In this document: positions 1-10,806 of the stretch, piece by piece
Position numbering within the stretch: the stretch's first letter is position 1
How the letters are laid out: every line of letters begins with the position of its first letter
NCBI GenBank assembly: GCA_009103225.1
Contig: RHPI01001507.1
Coordinates: forward strand, 281,699 to 328,780
Direction of reading: 5' to 3'
Length of the DNA: 47,082 nt
Source of the DNA: Chlorokybus atmophyticus
Taxonomy: Eukaryota > Streptophyta > Chlorokybophyceae > Chlorokybales > Chlorokybaceae
Made by a program: the position numbers and the translations under genes
Notes under the pieces: generated by a model
Database searches by the model: none
What the model was told of the DNA's origin: nothing
Seen by the model: the letters and a program-made list of their open reading frames with translations, nothing else

Positions 1-36
1 AGCGTAAAAGTGCAATCTACAAGCACGGCATGCTTA

Positions 37-3000
37 TCAACTATCAGCACCAGTGCTGCGCTTGCTAGGGCGCAACAAGTCTGTCAACTCTGCCACTGAT
101 AATGCTCGCGAGCCTTTACCATTGTGTAGCTGCTTTTGTTGTTGCTCTCGTTGCACATCCAGACTCCGAGCAGCATCGTCTTCTGAAATGGCCTCTGACG
201 CTGCCATCTCCTTGATGGCTTTGTACAAGACATTGCGTTTCCCATATTGCTTGCGCATGCGCTCGTTGCCGCACCGCCAGGCAGATCCAAACTTTCGGTC
301 CAACTCCTGCACTGCTGGGCCCCCATCGATGCCACGCACATATTCTGTCCATACATCAACAACGGTAGCCATGTTTACTGCCATCTGGTACGGAGGAGGT
401 GGTGGCGCATCAACAGGCTCATATGCAGTCGTGGTTGCTTGCGCGGCTGTGGACTGAGCGGCAGCATCAGGTACCTCAACCCTTGCAGGTGGCTCGTTCG
501 CTCGCCTATGACGACGATGTCGCTTGCTTGGTCGTTGACCGCGGGGATGCACCTGCTGAGTGGTCGTCGACACTGACGGTAAAGTGATGTGTAGCCCAGC
601 TGCAATTGTACGCAGATAGCCTTCGTGGACATGCATGCGAGCCTTGATCTGCTGCAACTCAGAGTCTTGACTCTGATTGCTCGCCTTCAGCTCATGCACT
701 GACCTCTTCACCGACAACACCGAGTCCTGTGTCGCCTTCATAATTGCATGGTTGTCTTGCAAAATGACAGCGACCTGTTTCACAAAACTGTGCATGTAAG
801 AGGCTGTGCATGTAGTCTGTGTGTATGAACAGCTCTTACAACTAGTGATGTGTATGTGCAATGTTTGCATCTGTAGCAATACGTACCCGATCCGGCAGTT
901 CGTCATACTGTGTATTAGCGTCCACCATGGACTCATTATGCGACGCCACCACTTCATCCGCCCATTCATCAAATTCTGCATTTTGAAACAACTCGTGTTC
1001 ACAAACAGAAAGTGTAGGGAAGCCATCAACTGTTTCGCCACGTAGTTGCATGTTTTCTTGTCGCATAATGGCGACATCCTGCCAGCAAGAAGACCTGCAT
1101 CAAAGCATGCACAAGGCACAAGTTTCTGATCAACCATAAACATACCTGCCCTACAACATCGCGCAAGTAGTCAAGCAACTCTAAATGCTTAGATGCTGCA
1201 AAGTCCCGCTCTTGATCTCTGCCATGCAAACACCGCTGCAAGAGCCAAGTTCGTATATGAGGGACATGTACGCTGGCAGCCATAAACAACGACAATGCAC
1301 TCGCTTAATCATAAGCGAGCAAGCAATACCTTTCGCACATCATTCAGTGCAATCTCCAAGCCGGGAAAAATTTGAGTGCGGATGTTTTGTGGCAAGCGGA
1401 ACCGCGAACGAGCCAACACATGCTTGTTGGGGTGATTTAGATGTCCATGCCCTACAATGCAATTGTAGATAAATACATGCAAAATCATCAGACCATTACA
1501 GTGACTGTGCCGTTGTTACCTGCAATAATTGCGCATGTTGTGACGTCCAGCTGTGTGACGTAGGACAGGTTGAAATGGTCATTGTTCCATCGGCCATTTT
1601 GCTTCACACCACTTTCTGTAGCCCTGCATCATAATAATGTCGATTTATGTGTACAATATCAAGCTGTCGATCAAGTAGACATGTCCACACCCTCAATCTA
1701 CTTACCCAGCGTTCATTGCCTGCTGTGATGATTCTTTGCGCGACGCATGAACTTTAGACCTGCCCGTCACAATGCCGCATTCCCGGAACCCCTCGCATGC
1801 GTGGTTGTATTGTTGTCTGTAGGTCAGGTGCTGACCCTCTTTCTCACCAGGGAATAGAGGCTCTCCATACCTGTAACTCCGCATCATAAAATGGGCACGC
1901 ACTTGCACACTACCACACGCACCGCACGCACCAGGTTGCCCGTGATGTGAAGTCCGGAAATGGTCGCTGCAGCATATGGTACTTGTGAAACCAATGGAAT
2001 GCTAGCGCATTGTGCCAACATCCTATTGGACTCCAGTGGCGCAGACCTCCGAAATACTCCGTGTTGCCATTCTATGCACAAGCATAGCAACGTTTGCAAC
2101 TATGAAACACGGAAACGTCATGTGCCACAACATGATCGACAGATGTTAATGAGTACCTTGTTCATCTTTCCATTGCGAGATACAAAGCAAATCATCACAC
2201 CAAGGTCCGGCCCTAAAGAGTTCTGAGGAATTTTGTAATTATAGAAGTCACACTCTTCGCAAGCCCTTGCAACGTCGCCGCGCGTGAGGCATGTATGTCG
2301 CAACGCTAGATCCAATCTGCATGTTGCCAAAATTAGCAACATGAAAGATATTGTTGTGCGTGAGCAGACTGAGCTCTCAACCATACCTTGCTCTTAAAGC
2401 CGCAGCTTGCTTGGGGATATTATTGGTATGAGCAGATTTTCCCAACCAATAAGCATTCATGTTGCGATAATCTACAGGTGTATACGCTTCTGCACTAGTG
2501 CCTGCCAGCCGGTCCTTGAACTCCCTACGCACAACTTGCTTATTGGTCAAACCAATATAAGAAATCACTGTTTGAGTTGAGGCATGTAGCAAGTTAGCAA
2601 ATTACCTTTTTGCTTTATCGGAAATAACTTGGCGAGCACTCTTCAGAACCAACTTGATTGCATGGTTCTCGCGCAGATTAATAGCTGGCACACCTTCTTG
2701 CAAGGATTGGTCTTTGGCAGCGTCTTGTAGACTTTTGACAACGTTCTCCAACTTGTGCCAAGATTCATGTTGATGTTCCAACATGAACCGCTCACAAGTG
2801 CTGATGTCCACACGCCGCTGGTGACCATTCTTCTCACACCATTCCTAACACAATATTGTTAACAACATGCTTACAATAGGTGTGTGCACTCATGTCTACC
2901 TGATAGATCTTGACGCCTCTCATGTACTTTACTCTGGTGTTCTTCGGCCGCTCTTCATGCTTGCGTGATAAGAGCTCCGCTAAACCCGGCCTGGTAGTGG

Positions 3001-3040
3001 GTGCACTGCCAGCTTGCTGGTCATCATCGTCATCACTCAT
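37..3040 (-). CDS. Crypton-type tyrosine recombinase with GCR1_C-like C-terminus, 11 exons, 738 aa
   Basis: Exons (minus, in order): 3040-2900, 2844-2606, 2524-2387, 2316-2157, 2071-1932, 1870-1706, 1611-1520, 1451-1330, 1235-1146, 1078-887, 774-37. All ten introns are GT-AG and every phase matches, giving 2217 bp ending in TGA. The tyrosine-recombinase residues are visible: Arg185 (LTRGD), His314-x-x-Arg317 (VHASR), Trp336 (GRWNND) and Tyr345 (SYVTQL). Conserved Crypton blocks flank them: LRHWSP, FPDFTSR, then ATWYG, and later IFPG. Residues 494-550 look like a coiled coil, 574-584 are Arg/Lys-rich (possible nuclear signal), and 632-684 (VWTEYVRGIDGGPAVQEL onward) match the GCR1_C DNA-binding domain. 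In Cryptons this enzyme cuts and rejoins DNA through the Tyr for element insertion. The first ATG is chosen because it opens an acidic MSDDDDD start and no upstream exon is seen. It could be a live Crypton or a domesticated copy; no element ends were found. Confidence 0.85.
2423..2449 (+). repeat. 27-bp direct repeat, copy 1 (inside Crypton exon 3)
   Basis: The stretch TTGGTATGAGCAGATTTT followed by (C/G)CCAACCAA occurs here inside the third exon of the recombinase gene and again at 3399-3425, about 360 bp upstream of its start codon, with one mismatch in 27 bases. The orientation is the same. A chance match of this length is very unlikely. Confidence 0.8.
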
Positions 3041-3398
3041 GTGAGCCTGCACACATTCTATATGAATGGTACGATGTGATATGTATCAAGCACAAGGTGT
3101 AATGGCGAATCGTACTTGTGTAGTTGCAAGTGTTGCCGCAGCAGCAAATGGAAGCCATGAGATGCCTAAGCCCTTGGGCAGAACGTGTTGGCTTGTGTGT
3201 GATGACCAGCTGTGGCGTGCTGACGCAACCGCTGCAAAAGAACTGGGTGAAGAACAGAGCTGGAGACTGACGCCACTTGTGGACACGTCCACAAGTGGCG
3301 CAGGCAAGGCCCAAGACATCCATTCCAAGCTTCCAAGGGCTCTAAAACTTCGTAAAACTGTGCGCCACATCATCACGACCTAGCAACATAAGTGTCAC

Positions 3399-3425
3399 TT
3401 GGTATGAGCAGATTTTGCCAACCAA
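3399..3425 (+). repeat. 27-bp direct repeat, copy 2 (upstream of Crypton gene)
   Basis: Second copy of the 27-bp sequence at 2423-2449, differing by one base. It lies outside the gene, about 360 bp before the proposed start codon on the minus strand. It may be a fragment of an upstream duplicated or older copy of the recombinase gene; nothing else around it is recognisably coding. Confidence 0.75.
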
Positions 3426-3439
3426 CCCCAATATCGAGT

Positions 3440-3960
3440 GTGTGTGCAGACGTGTGCAGAGCTGTGTGCTGCTGTTGATTGTACGCCAATGTGAGCATTG
3501 TGCGCATGTCTGATGCTATTGTGCGCGCAAACACGCCTGGAGTGTTGCACGCATGTGAGACACACAACCACACACAACACACACGCACACACTACTCCAC
3601 ATGCACGCAAAACCCACCTGCATGGCAAGCAACTCTGCACGCAAGCACGCGTATGCAGGTGAAAGACACACAAATTGGATGCATAGACATGCACATACGC
3701 ACACCAACTCTGGACGCATGCACAAGCACACTCACACTCACACTCACCTGCACATACGCTGGACATATACACGCTGGCCACATGCACACGCTCACGCACA
3801 GTGCAAGAACTGCAAAACCCAACACCAATAGCGCTTCAACTTACATTCTAGCCCGCCTAGCACATGATATGCAAGAACATGCACGATGCACATGTATACA
3901 CACGCGCGCACGCTGGACACATGTATACACACGCACACTGCAAGAATGACTTCATTTGTA
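3440..3960. repeat. CA-rich alternating purine-pyrimidine tract
   Basis: About 500 bp dominated by CA/TG steps with short CACACA, ACTCAC and GCACGC runs. Long apparent reading frames here on both strands (His/Thr-rich or Cys/Val-rich) are a by-product of the composition and are not called as genes. Similar tracts occur at 5560-5625, 8190-8670, 37720-37870 and 44100-44360. Confidence 0.7.
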
Positions 3961-4072
3961 TAAACAGAACAGAAAGTTACCAATTAGCGTCTAATACAAC
4001 ATATAGTGCCTAGATGCCCTAAGGTCGGCGCTCTGCCTGGAGCCGCCCCGTCAGCAGTCGGCTACCGCCTGC

Positions 4073-4176
4073 CGCTGATCACCCCGCTGATCACCCTGCT
4101 GATCACCCTGCTGGTCGCCCACGCCGCCAATATTGCCGCCGCTGCTGGTCGCCCACGCCGCCAATGTTGCCGCCGC
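4073..4176. repeat. Two adjoining tandem repeats (12-bp and 34-bp units)
   Basis: A 12-bp unit, GCTGATCACCC(C/T), is repeated three times from 4073 and runs into a 34-bp unit beginning GCTGGTCGCCCACGCC, present twice (4109-4142 and 4143-4176, one difference). The 34-bp unit starts as a variant of the 12-bp unit, which suggests that one array grew from the other. Confidence 0.75.
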
Positions 4177-4348
4177 TGCGCTAGTATCTACCGCTTGAAA
4201 CCCTAAGCAAGCCATAAGCAAACCCTAATTCTGTTAAGAAACTACAGTGGATATCCATGGTCAGCCTGCGTAGACATCTATTAAGAAATGATATCGACAA
4301 TGCTGCTTGGTTAGGTACCCTTTATAGTACCTACCTTAACTGCTGCCT

Positions 4349-4405
4349 GGAGACGCGCAGCGTCTCCGGACACACATACTCAAGCGTCTCTAGAGACGCT
4401 TTGAG
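4349..4405. repeat. Two neighbouring short palindromes
   Basis: GGAGACGC / GCGTCTCC (4349-4356, 4360-4367) forms a hairpin with a 3-nt loop. A second near-perfect palindrome centred at 4391/4392 (CTCAAGCGTCTCT / AGAGACGCTTTGAG) uses the same GCGTCTC core. They lie in non-coding DNA with GGTACC and AGTACC motifs on either side. Confidence 0.65.
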
Positions 4406-4439
4406 TTAGAAGGTACTATTACGGTAACGCGAGCAATGC

Positions 4440-6640
4440 ATCCCCTTTATCACAATTCTAGCAGGGGATTGCAGCGCCAGGTGCTGCCGTACCAGCTGGG
4501 TACATGCTAACTACGTACATGCTACGCAAAGTAATCAAGGTAACTTACATGTGCATCCATGTATAAAGCTTAAATGCAATGTACAATGTTGTGCAACATA
4601 CCAAGCCAATACCACGCCAAGTAACAACACAAGCAGGCAAACAATTAAGAGGGGCCCAGAGCAGCTCGAAACTATTGCGACACTAGACTGAACCATAGAG
4701 CGTGGGGCTGGGCGAGGGAGAGCATGGCAATGGGTAGGGAAAACTACCTGCGCAGCACTTGTGTGTATGCCTAAGAAGGTTGGGGCAGATGGGAAGATAG
4801 GTAGGTAGCGACCACAGATAGGTTGACAGCACGGTGGTGAGTGTAGTGCTTGGTGGGGTGCACTTGCGTTGCGTGTGTTACACTTTCATGCCAAAATCAT
4901 TGCATTGAAGACATTGTGATGCAAGATCCCTATTGCAATGGTTTTCAAATAGTATGCATCGGTGTGCATGTTAATGAATGTATTGCAAGGCAACAATTAC
5001 TCCACAATCTACGCCGCAGAATAGTGCATCGAATGCACAATCCACGATTACTCCAAAATGACAAGTTGAGCGTGAAGTTTGATAATTGTACGTATTGCTT
5101 TCAATTGCATGATTCTTGATTTAAAAAGATGCGGTTGCTTTATGTTCTTACGTTAAGGCGCTCACGTCATGCATAATCCGTTGACGCTAGCATATCACTT
5201 TATTTATTGCATAGCTTATCACTCAGGCTGGTGCCATGTAATGCAGGCTCACATGGCTATGTGATGCGGCGTCCAAGCTGTGCGGCTCGCTATTACAAGG
5301 ATAGCAAAATGCATTACGGACACAACACGCATACTTAGCTGATGCCTCCTCTTCTTCTCTCAGCCTTGCCTTTAACCATATGCAAGCAGAACATGAGTTC
5401 ATAAGTTAGCAAAAGTGACTTTGTCTTACACAGTTGGCGCATTGTTCGGTGCCATTGACAACGATCATTTATGTATACGTAAGTATAATCGGCTGCTGCC
5501 GCCATTTGCGGCAGCCAATGCCGACGGATGTTGAAGTGTGAACATTCACGATAATGTGTGTGTGCCACAGTGTGTGTGCGTGTGCTTGTGCGTGTGTGCG
5601 TGTGTGTGTGTGTGCGTGTGTGTTGACTATAATGCATCTGTTGCTAGGTATAAGAATAAATAGTAATAAATGAATGTGCATCATGAACGTAATACATCCC
5701 CAAATCATGCTATAGTATAAAATATGCTATTACTCGATGATTACTCCTTCAGACACCTTCAGACACAAATATTGTGAATGTACAATGTTTGTGCCACCAT
5801 TGCCAGTGTGACACATTTTGTAGCTACCATGTTTGAACAGACCCGCCTGATCTTATTTTGCTTGAATTGGACCCGCATAAGGCTTTTTTGATTAGTCAAT
5901 TAAATGCCTAGTTCAAAACTTGGTTTATGCAATGCTTGGACTAACTGTGGTTGGTTTAACTTTAGCTATCATATGTTTGCATGCTTGCGCAACAGATTTT
6001 CGAGCCTAGACTGTTGGCAATGGGGTATAAAGAGGTGATGTACTGAGTCCATATTGTAAAGAGAGCCCACTTTAAGTCCCGCATCTGGCACACTAGCAGC
6101 TAGGGTTTGTATGCTATGCATGGCTGCATGCACAGCTGCCTTCAAATGTGTGTAAGCTAGCACATTATAAACAGCTGAGCCTTCTCAGCTGCATACACAA
6201 GATTATATTCGGATAGATCCGTTGTGCTGGCCTAAAGCCTCGCGCTGGTTTGGAAAAGGTTTTGCCCTAAGCCAATTCCGCCTCCACCAACTTAACATGT
6301 TATGGGCCCACAACATTTGCGAGCGGTCGCTTGGATAGTGTGCTTTAATCTCCTTTTCAAGCTACTAATGCTGGATGGTCTGCTATAGCTAGTTGCCGTG
6401 GGACATCTCTATCCGGAAGTGCTAGATGGAGTCCTTTAATCTGTTAGCAAGCTCTGTTGAGGTTGTTCATTTGAGGTTTTGTCTGAATAATAGCATTGGA
6501 ACGTATGAGTGTGACTGCAGTCCGACAAAGCTGCTCCACTTTCAATTGAGTCAGTTGGTGGTTGAGCAGCTTTAAGTGTAAGCTGATTTGCAATTAAACA
6601 ACGGGTGGTTTGTTAGGTCGCATAATGTTACTCTTAACGG
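4440..6640. other. Non-coding stretch, no gene recognised
   Basis: No convincing coding region was found. The longest frame (4850-5119 plus, 89 codons) has no motif I recognise. A GT/GC microsatellite-like run is present at about 5560-5625. The rest is unique-looking AT-balanced sequence. Confidence 0.5.
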
Positions 6641-7400
6641 CTGATTGATTATATGGGACAGCCGTGCATTTGAGGATACTGATTTACACTGACGACCTTT
6701 AATCTACCGGGTCCTGATACAATGCCTCAGAGGTGCCTGAGCATAACGGCCATCACCATTAGTCGGCGGCCGTATCTATAAAGAGACTGATCTACACTGA
6801 CATGTACATGTTAAATACCCATCAATAAAGCAAAGGGGACTTGACCTAACGAACCGGCACCTAACAGTTGGTTCCCGGCAACTGTACCTCGAAGGTGCCT
6901 AACTATCAGGTACCTTTAGGGCATCTTATGGTACCTTCAAGGTACCTGACATTACTGTCCCCAGTACCTACCCGTACCGTGCAGTCATGAGCATGTGCTG
7001 CATGCATGCGATTGTCGTCAACTGTGAGAGACGCCAAGTCACAAGCTTGACTGATCCACACAATAAAATATTAATTAATCACATTACAACCTGTTGCTAC
7101 GCTACAATGTAAACTACATTAAGCTACTACTATTACCACTACTACCCTACACTCTGCCCGTATACTCCTCCTCCGCTCCTCCGCTCCTCGTCGCTCCTCT
7201 TCTTGGCCTGGTCGACAACTTGTTTTTGAAAAAGGGCATCAACACAATAGCATCATACACCATGACAGATGACACACATAACCAACTCACCTACCCTGCC
7301 GCCGCCGCCGCCCTAGCCTGGCCTGGCCTGCCCTGCTCTAAGAAGAGCGGTTGGGTTGTACTGATGCACTTAACATAACGGCATTATGCATGCTACTCTG
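6640..7400 (+). repeat. Dispersed repeat family R1, copy 1
   Basis: This region is homologous, in inverted orientation, to about 29310-30010. Shared blocks in matching order are: the ACTAATGG/GGCGGCCGT area near 6760; AAGCAAAG..ACTTGACCTAA near 6830; repeated GGTACCT motifs at 6880-6960; GATTGTCGTCA near 7010; an AT-rich block ending ATCACATTACAA near 7080; a CTACTAC-rich block near 7120; and a GCCGCC plus GCCTGGCCTG block near 7300. No protein is encoded. The family type is unknown; it could be a non-autonomous transposon or a terminal part of a larger element. Confidence 0.7.
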
Positions 7401-7560
7401 TGTTGGAGGACAGCCCCTACTGTCCTCACCAGCTACAGTCAGCTTGGACAGCCCCTTTGCATTGACATTCGCCTACATTGACAGCCCCTGAATTAACAAT
7501 CGCCTACATTGACAGCCCCTGGATTGACAGCCCCTATATTGACAGTCCCCAACTGTCGAT
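7400..7560. repeat. Degenerate tandem repeat with TTGACAGCCCCT units
   Basis: The phrase GACAGCCCCT, usually preceded by ATT, recurs at least six times (for example 7409, 7447, 7489, 7510, 7528) with interspersed CGCCTACATT spacers. It has the look of a decayed minisatellite at the right edge of repeat R1. Confidence 0.65.
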
Positions 7561-8100
7561 GGAAGCTATCTGCAAGACTGAAGTTGTGGCATTTATAACA
7601 ATGAAGCAGACCGCTGGCGGCGCTAGAAGGCTCAAAAAGGAGAGTCCTTTTGTATGCTAGCACAGACTGTAATAGCTAGCATAACCAAGGGGAACTCTTG
7701 TGTACATGTGGCTAGATAAGTGGCTAAGACTATATATTGTGTGTGCCGAGCCAGAGTTAATTATATCCACAAAACCTCAAGTGTGCAAGCTGCTGCTGTG
7801 CATGCTCGTGTGTGTGCGAGATAGGCTTAGTGTTGTAGCACATTCAACACTGCTTAGCTCTGATTGTCAACACTCTGTGTACACACATAACCACAAACTC
7901 ACCAACTGGCGCCGCCGCCGCCGCACACTGTTCTTGAACTTGTTGCCGTTCAGCGTGTGAGGCGCTGCTGCGTTTGAAATGCTCGACGGCGACGAGGGTC
8001 AGCTGCGGCTTGCCGGTCGCGAGCTCGTTGCGGCGAGTCCGATAGACGATGTGGGTAAGTCGTTGTGTTTGGATGTTGCACGGCGATCCTTACGGGTAAT
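7560..8100. other. Non-coding stretch; partial R1-like segment
   Basis: No gene is seen. The segment 7880-7925 (ATAACCACAAACTCACCAAC followed by GCCGCCGCC) resembles the ATAACCAACTCACCTAC-GCCGCC block of repeat R1 at 7270-7310, so this may be a second, partial copy of the same family. The short open frame at 7700-7960 has no recognised motif. Confidence 0.4.
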
Positions 8101-8104
8101 GAGT

Positions 8105-8235
8105 CGGGAGGAATGTCATACTGTGATCATAAGACATGGTTAAATGGCATGTGGCTCCTCCTATAGCAGCGACTTTTGCTGCGGTAGCATAGTGGCTAAG
8201 GCGTTGATGTTACAGCAGACAACAGCAGCTTTGAC
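8105..8235 (+). repeat. SINE-like repeat with tRNA box A, copy 1
   Basis: Positions 8105-8235 match the reverse complement of about 10675-10795 closely, including ACATGGTTAAATGGCATGTG and GCTCCTCCTAT. Both copies then show a tRNA-type A box: TAGCATAGTGG here and TAGCCTAATGG in the other copy, each followed by CTAAGG or TTAAGG. This suggests a polymerase III transcribed tRNA-derived repeat. I cannot fold a full tRNA from it, so it is not called a tRNA gene. Confidence 0.5.
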
Positions 8236-8303
8236 TGTGCCACACGCATGCGCAAGCTTGAGCGCCCACACGCCCTGCAGCATTTTGAACCCAAGCATGC
8301 CTG

Positions 8304-8511
8304 AACACCTGTAGCACAACGCATACAATACCTACACATACAACTACACACTACACATACAATCACACGCATGCGCATGAGCTAGAATTCTGCACACCTG
8401 CAGGCGAACACCTGCAGCACAACACATACAATACCTATACATACAACTACACACTACACATACAATCCCACGCGCATGCGCATGAGCGTAATTTCTGCAC
8501 ATCTGCAGGCG
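8304..8511 (+). repeat. Tandem duplication of a 103-bp unit
   Basis: Two adjacent copies (8304-8406 and 8407-8511), each running from AACACCTG(T/C)AGCACAAC to CTGCAGGCG, differ at only a few positions. Each contains a CACATACAACTACACACTAC stretch and an ACGCATGCGCATGAGC motif. No coding function is seen. Confidence 0.85.
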
Positions 8512-10670
8512 TGAAGGAAGCTTGTGCGTAAGTGCGCATGCATGCGTGTGTATGCGCAAGCATGAGCGCAGTTGAATGCACATGTGTGTGCAAGATAGAT
8601 AAGGAATACGTAAGTGAGTATGCGTGTAGTTGTTACCTATAACTTCTTGAGCTGAACTGACCAAGTGCAACTCCGCCTGCTTGCAACTTTGCTTTTAATC
8701 AGCCAGCAGCTGCACCACTGGTAGCTCTCTGGCAGAGAGTACCTTGTGGACCTGTGGCAACAAAGCGAGAATTACACTCAGCAAGATTGAACACAACCAG
8801 CACACAACATGCTCGTGCCGACAAGCGACATCCCAACCTCTCACCTTATCTTGGCAAATGTAACTCGCAGGCTTGACAGCCTACAGCCGCCGGTGCTTAT
8901 GACACATTAGCTTGTTGCTGGACCACTTCTCGGCGTAGTTACAGTAGCAGTGCAAACGACCACACAACTTTCTTGAACTAAATGCTGAATACAGTAGGCT
9001 ACAAGTGGATGGGTTCAACTTACTAGCAACAGCAACAACGACACCCGCACAAATACAGCAAATGCAACAGCAGCAACAAGCAAAGCTAGCAATACCTGCA
9101 GTCACTGCCCGGCAGCCAAGCTGCAAGCAAAATGTGTGAAAGAGCAGGCACGCAAGCGGGGGCGAGCAAGCATGGGGCACTAAGCAGGCAGGAGCGGGCG
9201 TGAAGGAGCAGGCGTGTAACAGGCATAGACTAGGCTGAAAACATTGCTGTCGCCTGCATGTAGTCATAGTTTTGGCATGGCAAGTAGGCAAACAGCTGCG
9301 AACAAGCTGCTGGTCGAACTACATGTGAACGACGCGTGTGTGCAAAACAACAGTAGCTTGCAATGCATGAAGTTGATGTGCTTGGTAAAGAAAGACACAC
9401 GGAGCTGACCTCTCTTGTTCTTAATTGGACATGTTTTCAGGCCAGGTATGAGTGGAGCGACATAACACTGTGGGGAGCAATCTAACACTGGCAGCAACGC
9501 ATCCTTTGGTTGACGTACGTCATGGCATTACGGCTTTTACGCATACACATTGAGTACGACAACAAGAACATCACAAGTTAGTAAAACAAGCATTGGTTGC
9601 TAAACCGCAAGCAAGACAACAACTATTGCAGTTTACACACCTGCGCGGCTGCAGCACAAGTGGCAGCACAAACGTCACATGTGCAAGAAGGAGAAGCAGG
9701 CGTACATTACCAGAGCGATTGTGAGCGCCGACCTGCAGAGCATTGCAGCGATTGTGAGCAGCAGGCCGGCGCTGCTGGCAATCCCAACGACGAACTCCTG
9801 GCATTGCTACCGCCGCCGCCGTTGTGGCACACCATCGCCGCCGACACGACAAGCACAGCAACAATGCTACAACCGATAGCACGCCGACACTTTCATCGCA
9901 GCCCGCGCAAATGCAAACGCCTGGAAATTGTAGGCCGAACGGTTTGTTTAACTACTGTAGGTGTTAGCAATTGCAGGCGTCAACGGTGGGTAACGTAAAC
10001 CGCGATAGGCGCTGCAATTGCATGCATCTTATAGGGTTTGGTCGATGTAGCGCATATTAGCACATACGGTTCGGTTGCTACGTTGGTCAAAGTATCGCTG
10101 TTCACGTTATTTAAGCCGATCGTGCGAGCATATCAGCTGCTTAAAGTATCGGTTGGCCGTGCACAATTGACCGAGAACACAAACGGTATGCCACGATTCT
10201 GGGTAGGTTACAGCCGGTCACTGTGGGGAATTGGTGCTGTACTGCCAGCTGTGTCAAGATCAGCGCCGGACAGCAGGCCAATTATGGCTCTATCGTCGGC
10301 ACCAACCATAGTGCCGTCGATAACCGGCACCATTACCGGTCTCAACGTCGACGGCACTAGTAGGCGGCCTACTGTATGAAACCGGTGTTGGTCCGGACGC
10401 ATACGATTAGTGGCCGCAACGAAAAGCACCAATAATGGCGACGTCGATGGCACCAGAGACCCGGGCTGCCGGACCAGTATTGGACCGGCGTCTAGGAATT
10501 ACCAATAATGGCGCCGATGTTGCGCGCTAGTAATGGACTCTCGTAGGACAGTGGTCCGCGCAGGTAATTCCCTGTGGCTTTCAGTCACTAGTTTGCCAGT
10601 TTTGCCTTGGATCCATTTCACGGCAATTAAGAAGTTCTACCCCTAATGGGATCCCAACCTGTGCAGCTCA
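8511..10670. other. Non-coding stretch, no gene recognised
   Basis: Several moderate open frames exist (for example 8881-9291 minus, Cys-rich, and 9597-9998 plus), but none shows a family motif, a plausible exon chain or clear coding character. The part 10200-10540 is rich in CCGGCACC and ACCAATAATGGCG-type phrases and looks like decayed repeat. Confidence 0.45.
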
Positions 10671-10674
10671 GCTC

Positions 10675-10795
10675 CGTTGGCAATGTAACACTGGCGCCTT
10701 AACCATTAGGCTACGGCAATGAAAGTCGCCACCATAGGAGGAGCCACATGCCATTTAACCATGTCCCATAACTACGGTATGACATCTTCAAAACT
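10675..10795 (-). repeat. SINE-like repeat with tRNA box A, copy 2
   Basis: Inverted relative to the copy at 8105-8235. On the minus strand it reads ACATGGTTAAATGGCATGTG, then TAGCCTAATGGTTAAGG (A-box like, with a possible 4-bp D-stem GCCT/AGGC). About 40 nt further on is GGTTGGGATCCC, a weak match to a B box. The anticodon arm does not fold. It lies directly upstream of a decayed copia gag fragment. Confidence 0.5.
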
Positions 10796-10806
10796 TGTCG
10801 AAGTCT

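Noticed and set aside
3395-3960. Cys/Val-rich or His/Thr-rich open frames in the CA-rich tract
   Set aside because: Low-complexity composition removes stop codons on both strands; there is no motif or exon structure.
4073-4176. CRISPR-like array
   Set aside because: The units are adjacent without spacers and the window is eukaryotic; it is a simple tandem repeat.
8881-9291. Cys-rich 136-codon frame on the minus strand
   Set aside because: Irregular Cys spacing, CTG/TGC repeat composition and no homologous pattern.
10675-10725. A functional tRNA gene on the minus strand
   Set aside because: The A box and D-stem look right, but the anticodon arm does not pair and the T-arm is weak; a SINE-like repeat is more likely.
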